In this document: positions 16,815 through 26,165 of the stretch, piece after piece
How the letters are laid out: each line of letters starts with the position of its first letter
Position numbering within the stretch: position 1 is the first letter of the stretch
Assembly: GCA_041396985.1 (NCBI GenBank)
Contig: JAWKXO010000001.1
Location: forward strand, 62,001-126,000
Reading direction: 5' to 3'
DNA: 64,000 nt
From: Emcibacteraceae bacterium
GTDB lineage: Bacteria > Pseudomonadota > Alphaproteobacteria > Sphingomonadales > Emcibacteraceae
Notes under the pieces: model-generated
Told to the model about the DNA's origin: nothing
The model's database searches: none
What the model saw: the letters and a program-made list of their open reading frames with translations, nothing else
Program-made: the position numbers and the translations under genes

Positions 16815-17016
16815 TAACCAATTTGCCATACAGCAATCACTTATATAGCAAAATGAATCTTTTGAACATAAAATTTTTTATAAATTTTAACTATTGTTCA
16901 TTTATAGGGGTCTTTTAAAAAAAATCGGAACTATTAATTGCTTATTCATGAACTGCGCATAATATAGCACTCAATTTTTTATAGGCTTTTAAGCAAAAAA
17001 TTTAAAAGGTAAAATT

Positions 17017-18465
17017 TTGACGCAAAATAAAACAATATCAAAGGATAAACACGGCTCCGTGAGAAATATTCCTATTTCCAATGCGGTTCTGACCGTGCTT
17101 TATGTCATGTTTGATGGCCTCTGGATAATTGCGAGCGGAGCAATCTGTTATTACCTTATTTTCAATTTTTCCGTTGTGAACTCAAAAATTTATTCATCTG
17201 CCATCATTTTTGTCGTTTTCTGTTCCTGGTTCCTTTCCCATTTTGCAAGCCTTTATACATTTGAAACATTTATTAGCCCATATCAGAATATGCTGAAATT
17301 TATTGTGGTGCTGGCGACAGCATTCTGCCTGTTTATATCAATTGCCTTTTCGCTCTCTGTAACCGACTATTTTAACAAACAATGGGTTTATTATTTTATT
17401 GCCAGTTCTATCACGTTGGTCATTCTGGGGCGGGTTGTCGGGTACTACGTCATAAAAACAATGGCGAAAAACAGGCTTTTCTCCAGAAATGTGATCATCG
17501 TCGGCAGTGATCGCCGTGCCGAAATGCTTATAGATAAAATTGAAAGTGAATATCCCAAGTTAAATAATATCATTGGCATTTTTGATGACCGAAAAGAACG
17601 GGCCGGACCGGAAGTTTGTGGCTATCCGGTTCTGGGGGACCTTAATGAGCTAACGCGGTATATCAGGAATAATAAAGTTGATGATGTTATTATCACCCTG
17701 CCCTGGAGCGCCGATGACCGGCTTTATAACATTGCAAGAAAACTGCGGGAATTACCGGTACATATCTATTTAAGTTCCGATCTGGTCGGCTACCGCATAC
17801 CCTATAAGCCCTCAACCAATCATTTTATCGGCATTCCGATGATTGAAGTGGTCAAAACCCCCTTCTCCGACTGGATGATTTTTATCAAAAAGGTTGAGGA
17901 TATTATCTTCTCACTGGTTGCCCTCATCATTTTTGCTCCGCTGATGCTAATCATAGCCGCTGCAATCTGGATCGAAAGTCCCGGGCCCGTCATTTTCCGC
18001 CAGAAAAGATATGGCTATAACAATAAAATTTTCGAAATTTATAAATTCCGATCAATGACCCATAACCCGGTTCAGGAAGGAAAAACCCAACAGGCCACCA
18101 AAAATGATGCGCGGGTAACCCGGGTTGGTAAATTTATCCGAAAAACCAGCCTCGATGAACTGCCACAGATTTTCAATGTGCTAAACGGCAGCATGTCGCT
18201 GGTGGGTCCCCGCCCCCATGCGGTTGACCATAATGAAGATTATGCAAAAGTGATTGATGGTTATTTCGCCCGTCACCGGGTTAAGCCCGGCATTACCGGC
18301 TGGGCCCAGATTAATGGCTTCCGCGGGATCACTGACACCGTTGATAAAATGGAAAGTCGGGTAAAATATGATGTTTATTATGCCGAAAACTGGTCCTTAT
18401 TTTTTGATCTTCAAATATTGATCGGCACCGTTTTTGTCGGTTTCATCAGTAAAAACGCACATTAA
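17017..18465 (+). CDS. Undecaprenyl-phosphate glucose phosphotransferase (WcaJ-type)
   Basis: This enzyme starts repeat-unit synthesis by moving glucose-1-phosphate from UDP-glucose to undecaprenyl phosphate at the inner membrane. The 482-residue protein has about four N-terminal membrane spans, a CoA-binding-like middle domain (VIIVGSDRRAEMLIDKI near 158), a further span near 300, and the C-terminal transferase domain. The last contains PGPVIFRQKRYGYN, KFRSM, RKTSLDELPQIFNVLNG and MSLVGPRPH. The start is a TTG behind AAAAGGT. It is transcribed alone, facing the GlpT gene with 7 bases between the two stops. GalU in the same locus makes its substrate. Confidence 0.92.
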   Translation: MTQNKTISKDKHGSVRNIPISNAVLTVLYVMFDGLWIIASGAICYYLIFNFSVVNSKIYSSAIIFVVFCSWFLSHFASLYTFETFISPYQNMLKFIVVLATAFCLFISIAFSLSVTDYFNKQWVYYFIASSITLVILGRVVGYYVIKTMAKNRLFSRNVIIVGSDRRAEMLIDKIESEYPKLNNIIGIFDDRKERAGPEVCGYPVLGDLNELTRYIRNNKVDDVIITLPWSADDRLYNIARKLRELPVHIYLSSDLVGYRIPYKPSTNHFIGIPMIEVVKTPFSDWMIFIKKVEDIIFSLVALIIFAPLMLIIAAAIWIESPGPVIFRQKRYGYNNKIFEIYKFRSMTHNPVQEGKTQQATKNDARVTRVGKFIRKTSLDELPQIFNVLNGSMSLVGPRPHAVDHNEDYAKVIDGYFARHRVKPGITGWAQINGFRGITDTVDKMESRVKYDVYYAENWSLFFDLQILIGTVFVGFISKNAH

Positions 18466-18472
18466 AATTCAC

Positions 18473-19810
18473 CTAACTCCGGGCGTGCCGTTCTGCCTTC
18501 ATGGTTAGGGACACAAGAATGATCGCAATAATGCAGGATCCGACAATTAGCATAAATCCGGCATCCCATCCCGCCCTGTCGACCGCATAGCCAATCGCAA
18601 TATTGGCTGATACCGTACCACCGACATATCCGAAAAGGCCGGTAAATCCGGCAGCGGTTCCCGCCGCTTTTTTAGGGACAAGATCAAGCGCGAAAAGACC
18701 AATCAGCATTACAGGACCATAAATAAAAAATCCGATCGCAATCAGCATGGCAATATCAAGGCCCGGATTAGCCGCCGGATTAAGCCAGTAAACCAGCACA
18801 CAGACCATCGTAATCGCCATAAAAATAACCAGTACCGGCGAACGATGTGCCTTAAAATATTTATCCGATATCCAGCCGCAGATAATGGTTCCCGGTATTC
18901 CGGCCCATTCATAAAAAGCATAGCCTAAGCTACTATCATCAAATGAAAAACCCTTGACTTCGCGCAGGTAAGTCGGGGCCCAGTCAAGCACCCCGTACCT
19001 GACCAGATAGACAAACGCATTGGCCACCGCAATTGCCCAGAGCAGTTTATTATTCAGGACATATTCCAGAAAAATCTCTTTTGCTGAAAATTCCTTTTCA
19101 TGGCTTTTATTATATTCAAATGCGGTCGGGTAATTATGATGATATTCCTCGATCGTCGGCAAGCCTTGCGACTGCGGCGTATCCCGCACCATATAAAGAA
19201 TGAACAGAGAAATCGCGACGGCAATCATACCGTGAAAATAAAAAACCGAATGATAATCGTTAAAAATCTTCATTCCCCAGATTGCCAGTATGCCGACCAT
19301 GCCTCCGCCAACATTATGGGCAACATTCCAGATCGCCATTTTTGTCCCGCGTTCGTACGGAGAAAACCAATGAACCATCACCCTGCCCGACGGCGGCCAG
19401 CCCATACCCTGAAACCAGCCATTGATAAGAAGTAATGTGAACATTATGGCAACCGAACTAGTGGCCCAGGCCATCGTTCCCATCATAATCATCGTCAGCG
19501 CCGATGCCATTAGGCCAAGTGCCATAAAATAACGGGCATTACTGCGGTCAGATACGCTGCCCATAATAAATTTGGACACGCCGTAAGCAATGGCAACACC
19601 GGACAAGGCAAAACCCAGTTCAGTTCTTGAATAACCTTCCTCAATTAATGACGGCATCGCCAGGGTGAAGTTTTTCCGGACCAGATAAAAACCAGCATAT
19701 CCAATGAATATGCCGATAAACACCTGAAGCCTGAGGCGGCTATATTCACTATCCACGTTGGCTTCATCAATTGCCTCGATATGTGCCGCGGGCTTTAAAA
19801 ATCCTATCAT
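18473..19810 (-). CDS. glpT: Glycerol-3-phosphate transporter (MFS antiporter)
   Basis: GlpT exchanges external glycerol-3-phosphate for internal phosphate. The 445-residue length, 12 predicted spans and the family signature GYAGFYLVRKNFTLAMPSL near residue 38 agree with the organophosphate:phosphate antiporter family, as do YGVSKFIMGSVSDRSNARYF and the WFQGMGWPPSGRVMVHWF block. It stands 16 bases after a glycerophosphodiesterase gene and near glpD, which supports the substrate. UhpT-like hexose-phosphate transport is the main alternative. Confidence 0.92.
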   Translation of the reverse strand: MIGFLKPAAHIEAIDEANVDSEYSRLRLQVFIGIFIGYAGFYLVRKNFTLAMPSLIEEGYSRTELGFALSGVAIAYGVSKFIMGSVSDRSNARYFMALGLMASALTMIMMGTMAWATSSVAIMFTLLLINGWFQGMGWPPSGRVMVHWFSPYERGTKMAIWNVAHNVGGGMVGILAIWGMKIFNDYHSVFYFHGMIAVAISLFILYMVRDTPQSQGLPTIEEYHHNYPTAFEYNKSHEKEFSAKEIFLEYVLNNKLLWAIAVANAFVYLVRYGVLDWAPTYLREVKGFSFDDSSLGYAFYEWAGIPGTIICGWISDKYFKAHRSPVLVIFMAITMVCVLVYWLNPAANPGLDIAMLIAIGFFIYGPVMLIGLFALDLVPKKAAGTAAGFTGLFGYVGGTVSANIAIGYAVDRAGWDAGFMLIVGSCIIAIILVSLTMKAERHARS

Positions 19811-19826
19811 TGTCCCTTACCCTTTT

Positions 19827-20840
19827 TTATTTTTTATGTAAAAACCTGACAACCCGATCCGGAAAATCACTGAATAGGCCATCAACCCCGACTTTATTAT
19901 AAAATATGTCTAAGAGCTCCTCAAAACTGCCGACAAATTTTGGCATAGCAAAGCGCTCAGCCCGAAAAGTATATGGATGAACCACTAGTCCCGCATCATG
20001 GGCATTCTTTACCAGATCGGTAATATGATAACCGGCGGCACTGTCATCCGCTTTGGTGATCATGGATATGCTCGGGCCAATACCGTCGGCGTATTTTGAT
20101 AGGGCTATGAGGCCATCTCTCGTTATTATATCTTTGTAATCATCCTCTTCCCCCATAAGCTGAACCAGTTTGATATCGATCCCCAGTTCTGGCAGAAGTT
20201 CATCATGAACCCGTTTCAGATCATCAAATTCAAAGGTCTGATAGTAAGCGTTGCTGTTTTTACTGTCATAACCATATTTTTTAAATGTCTGTAAAATGGC
20301 TTTGCTTAAATCCTTCCCTTCCGAAAGATGAAATGCGGCGCTTTTTGATTCTGTATAAATCCCGATATTTTGTCCGGTTGATTTATTAAGTCCCTGTATC
20401 ATTTCAATTTCATCTTCCAGCGTATGAACTTTGAATATTGATTTCCCCAAGGGAAAACGCCCGGGGAAATAAGCAACCCTTTTTCCGCCGTCATCAATAT
20501 GAAACCTCTCAAGCACATTAAGGGTCAGGATTTCTGCAAGTGTAAAATCTATCACATAATAGCGCCCATCCGCGCGCTTGCGGCTTGGAAATTTTTCCTG
20601 AACGTCAGTGACCTGATCAAGAAAATGATCATGCAGCACGACCAGCCGGTTATCCTTGGTCATCACAACATCCTGTTCAATATAATCAGGGCCCATGGCA
20701 TAGGCCATTGCCTTTGCCGGCATGGTATGCTCAGGAAGATACCCACTGGCCCCACGGTGGGCAACGACGATTTTTTCTGCGGCAATTGCTGTTGTCATTG
20801 TAATAACCACTAATGATAAAATTAATGTGATAAGACGCAT
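19827..20840 (-). CDS. glpQ: Periplasmic glycerophosphodiester phosphodiesterase
   Basis: The 337-residue protein has a signal peptide (MRLITLILSLVVITMTTAIA) and opens its mature part with VVAHRGASGYLPEHT, the catalytic His-Arg-Gly signature of the GDPD family. The metal-site residues IEQDVVMTKDNRLVVLHD follow. Its length fits periplasmic GlpQ rather than cytoplasmic UgpQ. It should split glycerophosphodiesters in the periplasm to an alcohol and glycerol-3-phosphate, which GlpT, encoded next, imports. A single operon with glpT is likely. Confidence 0.92.
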   Translation of the reverse strand: MRLITLILSLVVITMTTAIAAEKIVVAHRGASGYLPEHTMPAKAMAYAMGPDYIEQDVVMTKDNRLVVLHDHFLDQVTDVQEKFPSRKRADGRYYVIDFTLAEILTLNVLERFHIDDGGKRVAYFPGRFPLGKSIFKVHTLEDEIEMIQGLNKSTGQNIGIYTESKSAAFHLSEGKDLSKAILQTFKKYGYDSKNSNAYYQTFEFDDLKRVHDELLPELGIDIKLVQLMGEEDDYKDIITRDGLIALSKYADGIGPSISMITKADDSAAGYHITDLVKNAHDAGLVVHPYTFRAERFAMPKFVGSFEELLDIFYNKVGVDGLFSDFPDRVVRFLHKK

Positions 20841-20935
20841 TATTCCATTCTCCCGATTTTGCGCAAATCACAGTGCATGGATTAATCGGTATTTGCAATA
20901 AACAATTTTGTGAACAACAGTTTATGTCACTAATT

Positions 20936-22417
20936 TCATATTTCGTTAAACCGGTTTTTAATTTTCTTTATCTCTTCTTCTGTCATGTGAAGGCCAAGTT
21001 TACTTCGCCGCCAGAGCAGGTCATCGGCTGATCTGACCCACTCATATTTGCTCAGATAGACCACTTCCTTCTCGTAAAGGCCCGCACCATAATACTGACC
21101 CAAGTCGTCAACCGATCTCACTTTTTCAAGGACGGTCCAGGCAAGCGTTCCGTAACTTCGAAAAAGTCTGGTGGCCATTTCCGGTTTTAGAAATGGATAA
21201 TCAACACAGAATTTCTGATATTTTTGATCATAGTCGGCGAATTTAAAATCGCCCCCGGGAAGCGAACTTCCCGCTGTCCAATGTCCCGGCATGTCAGGGA
21301 AAAAATGCTTTAACTGATCAAGGCTTTTTTCCGCCAGCGCCCGATAAGTGGTGATCTTGCCACCGATAATATTCAGCAGGGCATTTTTCTTATCAAGCTT
21401 TAGAACAAAATCCCTTGTGGCCGCCTGTGCCTTGCTTGCGCCGTCATCATAAAGCGGGCGGACACCGGCATAATGGCTGATCACATCGTCGGGCGAAATA
21501 TCTTTCTGAAAATAATCATTGGCCAATTCACATAAATACTCAATTTCGCTCTGGTCGATATGAATATCTGACAGATTGCCCTTAAAATCCTGATCAGTCG
21601 TCCCGATCAGGGTAAAATTTTTCTGATAGGGAATGACAAAAATAATCCTGCCCTGCTTTCCCTGAAAAACATACGCCCGGTCATGATCATATAATTTTTT
21701 GATGATGATATGGCTGCCTTTTACCAGCCTGATCATTTTCCTGTCATGATGAAGAAAAACATCGCTTAGAACCTGATCAACCCATGGGCCGGCGGCATTA
21801 ACAATCACTTTGGCCTTTATCTTTTTTTCAACATTACCCACTGTGTCCAGCAGGGTGATTTGCCATAATCCGTCCTCACGCACAGCTTTTATACATTTAT
21901 GCCGGGTCAGGATTTCCGCGCCATGATCACGGGCAACAATGGCGTTAAGCAGCACAAGACGCGCATCATCAACCCAGCAGTCTGAATATTCAAAAGCCTT
22001 GTTATACCCCGGTTCAAGAACGCCTGAGAATGGTTCATTTTTTAAGGAAACCGTTTTTGTCGGCGGCAATATTTTTCGCCCCCCGAGATGGTCATAAATA
22101 AACAGCCCAAGACGCAGGAACCATGCCGGGCGAAGACCTTTCTGCGGCAGCAAAAAGCGCATCGGTTTAATGATATGGGGCGCCGCATTCAGCAGGACTT
22201 CGCGTTCAGTAAGGGCTTCATGAACAAGGCGAAATTCAAAATATTCAAGATAACGAAGTCCGCCATGAATAAGCTTGGTGCTGGCTGATGATGTGCCGCT
22301 GGCCAGGTCATTCTGTTCGGCCAATATAACTTTAAGTCCCCGCCCTGCGGCATCCGCTGCAATACCACAGCCATTAATACCGCCACCTATAATGAAAATA
22401 TCGGCGGCTTCAGTCAA
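20936..22417 (-). CDS. glpD: Aerobic glycerol-3-phosphate dehydrogenase
   Basis: GlpD oxidises glycerol-3-phosphate to dihydroxyacetone phosphate and passes electrons to quinone at the inner membrane. The 493-residue protein has the FAD dinucleotide fold (IFIIGGGINGCGIAADAAGRG, residues 8-28), ASGTSSASTKLIHGGLRYLEYFEFRLVHEAL, and the C-terminal DAO domain. With glpQ and glpT it forms a complete route from extracellular glycerophosphodiesters to glycolysis. A 95-bp gap separates it from glpQ, and it may have its own promoter. Confidence 0.95.
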   Translation of the reverse strand: MTEAADIFIIGGGINGCGIAADAAGRGLKVILAEQNDLASGTSSASTKLIHGGLRYLEYFEFRLVHEALTEREVLLNAAPHIIKPMRFLLPQKGLRPAWFLRLGLFIYDHLGGRKILPPTKTVSLKNEPFSGVLEPGYNKAFEYSDCWVDDARLVLLNAIVARDHGAEILTRHKCIKAVREDGLWQITLLDTVGNVEKKIKAKVIVNAAGPWVDQVLSDVFLHHDRKMIRLVKGSHIIIKKLYDHDRAYVFQGKQGRIIFVIPYQKNFTLIGTTDQDFKGNLSDIHIDQSEIEYLCELANDYFQKDISPDDVISHYAGVRPLYDDGASKAQAATRDFVLKLDKKNALLNIIGGKITTYRALAEKSLDQLKHFFPDMPGHWTAGSSLPGGDFKFADYDQKYQKFCVDYPFLKPEMATRLFRSYGTLAWTVLEKVRSVDDLGQYYGAGLYEKEVVYLSKYEWVRSADDLLWRRSKLGLHMTEEEIKKIKNRFNEI

Positions 22418-22547
22418 TTCATGGTTCCTTTATATATTTGGCAAGAAATTTTTCAATTTCCTGATAAAATTTTACTGTATATTTTTCCCTTTCTTCTCAC
22501 AAGCCTATATAGTCTGAACATGACTTTTTTTCATAAGGATAACTGAT

Positions 22548-22802
22548 ATGAATAATCTTAAATTAATAATGGATAGTATTGGCTGGATCGGGGCATTGTC
22601 CTTACTGATTGCCTATCTGCTTATCTCAAACGGAAAACTGGATGCCAGCAAAAAGCTCTATCAGTATTTAAACCTGATCGGCAGTTTTTGTCTGATCAGC
22701 AACACTTATTATTATGGGACCATGGCACTGGTTTTTCTGAATGGCGTATGGGCACTGATCGGAATAAACAGCTTGCGAAAAATGTTCACAGAAGAAAATT
22801 AA
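22548..22802 (+). CDS. Small CBU_0592-type membrane protein
   Basis: The 84-residue protein has three probable membrane spans (IGWIGALSLLIAYLLIS, LYQYLNLIGSFCLISNTYYYG, and ALVFLNGVWALIGINSL). The GWIGA start and the LN-x-x-G and N-x-x-W pattern are those of the widespread CBU_0592 family of unknown function. It is divergent from glpD and carries no neighbour that hints at a role. An ordinary ATG start with AAGGATAACTGAT upstream supports translation. Confidence 0.75.
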   Translation: MNNLKLIMDSIGWIGALSLLIAYLLISNGKLDASKKLYQYLNLIGSFCLISNTYYYGTMALVFLNGVWALIGINSLRKMFTEEN

Positions 22803-22905
22803 CTATTTTAAAAATAACATATTAACTTTAGCTTATCTTAATCATTTATCATTAGTATTTTTTCAAAATAACGCTACGATATATTCATTAAATAACGGAT
22901 GCCCA

Positions 22906-25305
22906 GTGATCTCGGAAAAAAGAACAAGTTTACCATTTAAGCAAATATTGCCTTTTATAGGCATCATAACCCTGTTGTTGACAGGATGTGGTGGCGGAGC
23001 AAGCAGCGGGGGCAGCACGACCGGCCCAACTATCGTTAACCCGCCTGCGCCAGTTCCGGATCCTAATCCAACACCAACACCAATTGCCTATAACACAGCG
23101 GAATACCGCCAGAATCCGTCGCTGGCACAGATGAATGTGCAGGCAGCATATTTAAACTGCATCACAGGTGATGGTATTTTGGTTGCTGTTATTGATTCAG
23201 GCGTTACTGAAGTACCGGAGCTTCAGGGTAAACTTCATCCAAGCAGTACAAACATAGTAACGGGTGACCCAAATGATGGTGATGACTTTAACGGCCATGG
23301 AACAGCAATGGCAGGGATCATTGCCGCCAACCGTGATCAGGATACAAATTTTAATAGCTTTAATATGCATGGCTCGGCCTTTAATGCCCAAATTTTAAAT
23401 ATAAATTCAACAACGTCCGCTGATTGCACCGATTTTACCGATTGCTCCTTTTATCATTCAAATATTGCCGCTGCCTATGATTATGCCGTTGCTCATAATG
23501 CCAGAATCATTAATGAAAGCCTTGGGTCTGATACCCCAAGCAGTCCTTCATTACAGCTTGCCGCGAAAAATGCTGTTGAAGCCGGACTTTTAATTGTTCT
23601 GCCTGCAGGAAATATATCTGCCGGTGATCCTCCGGGAACAGGCGACAGTATTGAAAGGTCATCAGAAGTTGCCTATGCAGACTGGGCAAACGGGCAGATC
23701 ATTGTTGCCGGTTCCGTTGATGAAAATAATGTCATTTCCGACTTCAGCTTTAAGGCTGGTGACGCCGCCAAAAATGTTTATCTGATGGCACCGGGCAGTG
23801 GAATCATTGCCCCGGATCATGATCTGGATAATGATTATCAGTATGTTGAAATTCAGGGCACTTCAGCCTCAACAGCGCAGATTTCAGGTATCGCTGCTTT
23901 GCTGATGGAAGCTTATCCAAACCTTACTGCTGCCCAGGTTGCTGATCTGCTCTTTACAACAGCAACGGACCTTGGCGATCCTGGCGTAGATGCCATTTAT
24001 GGTCGCGGACTTGTCAATGTTGCTGAAGCCTTTAGCGCCCAGGGCACGCTATCAATTGCCGGAACAGGAATAGCAGCAGGCGTGGACATAGGCACAAAAG
24101 ACAGCATTGCCCAGCAGAACCTTATTTTTTCAGGGGGCGCATTCGGGGCGGATATTTCTTTTTCTGGCGAATTTAACGATATTATGGTGCTGGATAAGTA
24201 TCAACGATCTTTTCAAATTGATTTTTCCGGCGGCATATATGCCCCTGAGCCGGTGATGGCACTTGATACTTATTTAGAAAATAATTTAAGCAGCCGCAAT
24301 CAGCAGATGCGCCTTAATGACCGCACAACATTAAAACTCGGCTGGCAGCATGACACAAGATTCAATCAAATTGATAAAAGCATTTTTAGCGGTCATCTTG
24401 GGCGTGAGAGACGAGCAGAAAACCTTCGTATGTCCCTTGCCTATGACTTAAGCGATAAACAAATTGCAAAAATTTCGGGTGGCATGTCAATTGCCGAAAT
24501 GATGGAGGATTACCGCCCTGACGATTATATTGCCCAGGGAAAATTCGGATATAGTTCCCTTTTAAATGCACATGGTCTTCGTGCTCTTTCCTATAAAACC
24601 ATGCTTGGTAAAAACAGCACATTTGAAACCGCTTATGCCAGCAGCAGAATGACATTTAACGAAAATCTCTTTGGTTTTAATATAAAAAGCGAAAGCACAC
24701 TGCTTATGAACCGTTATTCGCATTTTGTATCCGATAAGTTTTTGATCAGTGTTGATCTTGGCCTTCTAAATGAAAAAGGCAGCGTCCTCGGGGCCGTTTC
24801 AACGGGTGCTCTCGAAATCGGGTCCGGTGCCCGGACCGCGTTCAGCGGCACCAATATGGATTACAGACTTTCAGATAACAGCAGCTTTTTTGCCCGGGCA
24901 TCATTCGGTCTTACCAATGTGGATCAAAGCGGCAAAAGCCTCATAAGCAATATTTCAACATTAAAATCAATGAGCTATCTTGTCGGGTTTAAATCAAGCG
25001 GCCTGATATTTGAAAACGATCAGGTCTCGCTGACAATGAGCCAGCCACTCAGACTTCAAACGGGTTATGCAACAATCAGTCATGCCATTGACCGAAATTA
25101 CCTTACGAACGATTTTACAATGGCCTATAACCGCTTTTCCCTCACTCCCGGAGGGCGTGAGCAGGATTTTGAGCTCTCCTATTCCATTGTTGATTTTCAT
25201 GGTGCCAGACTTCAGTTTAATTTGCTGCACCAGTTAAATCCCGGGCATTTAAGAAGCATTAAAAGTGCAACCAGTCTGTTGTTCAGGGTCGGATCGGCAT
25301 TTTGA
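22906..25305 (+). CDS. Subtilisin-like (S8) autotransporter lipoprotein
   Basis: The 799-residue protein starts with GTG and has a lipoprotein signal ending LLLTGC (Cys28), then a Gly/Ser and Pro-rich linker. An S8 protease domain follows with catalytic Asp97 (VAVIDSG), His131 (NGHGTAMAGIIA) and Ser320 (GTSAS). The last 400 residues are rich in amphipathic beta-strands and end on Phe, consistent with an autotransporter barrel. Family knowledge: NalP of Neisseria and SphB1 of Bordetella have this same lipoprotein-subtilisin-autotransporter plan and process other surface proteins. Partners here are unknown. The next gene begins 2 bases after its stop. Confidence 0.85.
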   Translation: MISEKRTSLPFKQILPFIGIITLLLTGCGGGASSGGSTTGPTIVNPPAPVPDPNPTPTPIAYNTAEYRQNPSLAQMNVQAAYLNCITGDGILVAVIDSGVTEVPELQGKLHPSSTNIVTGDPNDGDDFNGHGTAMAGIIAANRDQDTNFNSFNMHGSAFNAQILNINSTTSADCTDFTDCSFYHSNIAAAYDYAVAHNARIINESLGSDTPSSPSLQLAAKNAVEAGLLIVLPAGNISAGDPPGTGDSIERSSEVAYADWANGQIIVAGSVDENNVISDFSFKAGDAAKNVYLMAPGSGIIAPDHDLDNDYQYVEIQGTSASTAQISGIAALLMEAYPNLTAAQVADLLFTTATDLGDPGVDAIYGRGLVNVAEAFSAQGTLSIAGTGIAAGVDIGTKDSIAQQNLIFSGGAFGADISFSGEFNDIMVLDKYQRSFQIDFSGGIYAPEPVMALDTYLENNLSSRNQQMRLNDRTTLKLGWQHDTRFNQIDKSIFSGHLGRERRAENLRMSLAYDLSDKQIAKISGGMSIAEMMEDYRPDDYIAQGKFGYSSLLNAHGLRALSYKTMLGKNSTFETAYASSRMTFNENLFGFNIKSESTLLMNRYSHFVSDKFLISVDLGLLNEKGSVLGAVSTGALEIGSGARTAFSGTNMDYRLSDNSSFFARASFGLTNVDQSGKSLISNISTLKSMSYLVGFKSSGLIFENDQVSLTMSQPLRLQTGYATISHAIDRNYLTNDFTMAYNRFSLTPGGREQDFELSYSIVDFHGARLQFNLLHQLNPGHLRSIKSATSLLFRVGSAF

Positions 25306-25306
25306 T

Positions 25307-25483
25307 ATGGCAGAAATTCTCAGTCTCAGTAAAGCAAGAAAGAAAAAGACCCGCGCCGAGAAAGAAAATCGCGCCACTGAAAATCGTGTTAAATTCGGCA
25401 GGACAAAAGCGGAAAAGAAACTGACTGAAGCAAAAAAAGCAAAGCGTGAAAAGGATTTGAGCGCCCATAAACGCGACGATTAA
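25307..25483 (+). CDS. DUF4169 small basic protein
   Basis: A 58-residue highly charged protein starting MAEILSLSKARKKKTRAEKE, with VKFGRTKAEK in the middle and an AHKRDD end. This is the DUF4169 pattern seen in many alphaproteobacteria; its function is unknown. The ATG at 25307 begins just after the autotransporter stop and is preferred over an in-frame start at 25265 because the family begins MAEI. Its 3' end overlaps the convergent DUF2889 gene by 4 bases. It is probably mostly helical and may bind nucleic acid, which is inference from charge only. Confidence 0.8.
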   Translation: MAEILSLSKARKKKTRAEKENRATENRVKFGRTKAEKKLTEAKKAKREKDLSAHKRDD

Positions 25484-26052
25484 GCGTCACTTTCTTCACC
25501 GGGCTTATAATAATCCGGCAAATGCATTTTGACCACTTCACTATCCTCCGCCCAGGCATGACAGCTATTGAGCACTACTGGCTTCACATGGTCTTCATGA
25601 TCCTGCTTTCTGGCGGCATTTTTCTGAATATTGCCCATCAATGTCTGAAAGGACACTGTTGCGAGTGGCTGAAGCAGTTCCGTGATATGGGTGCAGCCAT
25701 TCCTGCCTTTAACCTTTTCATTTATGGCGCGGCGCCATCCGGGACCAATACGGATACCGATCAGCTGTTTATAGGCATCTACGATGGCCGGACACATTTC
25801 AAACGGGCTATTGTCAGTTGCCGCCTCAACATCACGGATTAAAAACCGGTCATCCACTGTCAGTCGCACCCACATTTCATGGATTGGCTCGCCTGCTTTG
25901 ATCCCCTGCCGCCAGCGGTTTTCAATGTCATAGCTTTTGATATCCGTCATATGGGCTTCAATATCCCATAGCCCGTCTTCACGGTGAAAACCGTTCAGTT
26001 CGATGCTGCGGGTATGGATTTTTTTTCGTGCGGCCGGTGCTGATAATGGCAT
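25480..26052 (-). CDS. DUF2889 family protein
   Basis: The product of 190 residues from the ATG at 26052 contains the DUF2889 core: HTRSIELNGFHREDGLWDIEAHMTDIKSY near the start, GEPIHEMWVRLTVDDRFLIRDVEA, and GCTHITELLQPLATVSFQTL near 130. An in-frame ATG at 26097 would add 15 residues but has no ribosome-binding site, whereas GGGAA lies 6 bases before 26052. No signal peptide or membrane span is visible. The family has no firm function. The gene diverges from queC with about 110 bp between starts. Confidence 0.82.
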   Translation of the reverse strand: MPLSAPAARKKIHTRSIELNGFHREDGLWDIEAHMTDIKSYDIENRWRQGIKAGEPIHEMWVRLTVDDRFLIRDVEAATDNSPFEMCPAIVDAYKQLIGIRIGPGWRRAINEKVKGRNGCTHITELLQPLATVSFQTLMGNIQKNAARKQDHEDHVKPVVLNSCHAWAEDSEVVKMHLPDYYKPGEESDA

Positions 26053-26165
26053 TGAGCGTTCCCAAATATTACTTAAACTGTCTAATTTATATCCCATTAA
26101 ATGAATTTAGTCATGGTATTTACTGTGCTAATGGGTTATTTCAGGAAAAAATCCGGGAAGATGAT

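Larger units (their letters stand above)
16586..17016. other. Divergent control region between the VPLPA-CTERM gene and the initiating transferase gene
   Basis: This 431-bp AT-rich region has no supportable ORF. On the minus strand it holds a near-consensus sigma-54 promoter (16669-16684) and an upstream box (16801-16814). For the rightward gene no clear promoter was found: a GGAAC-TTGC pair near 16927-16941 has an 11-base gap, one too long for RpoN. The ribosome-binding sequence AAAAGGT lies just before the TTG start at 17017. Confidence 0.6.

Noticed and set aside
16927..16941. Sigma-54 promoter for the gene at 17017
   Set aside because: The GG and GC pairs are 11 bases apart, one more than RpoN tolerates, and the flanks match the consensus poorly.
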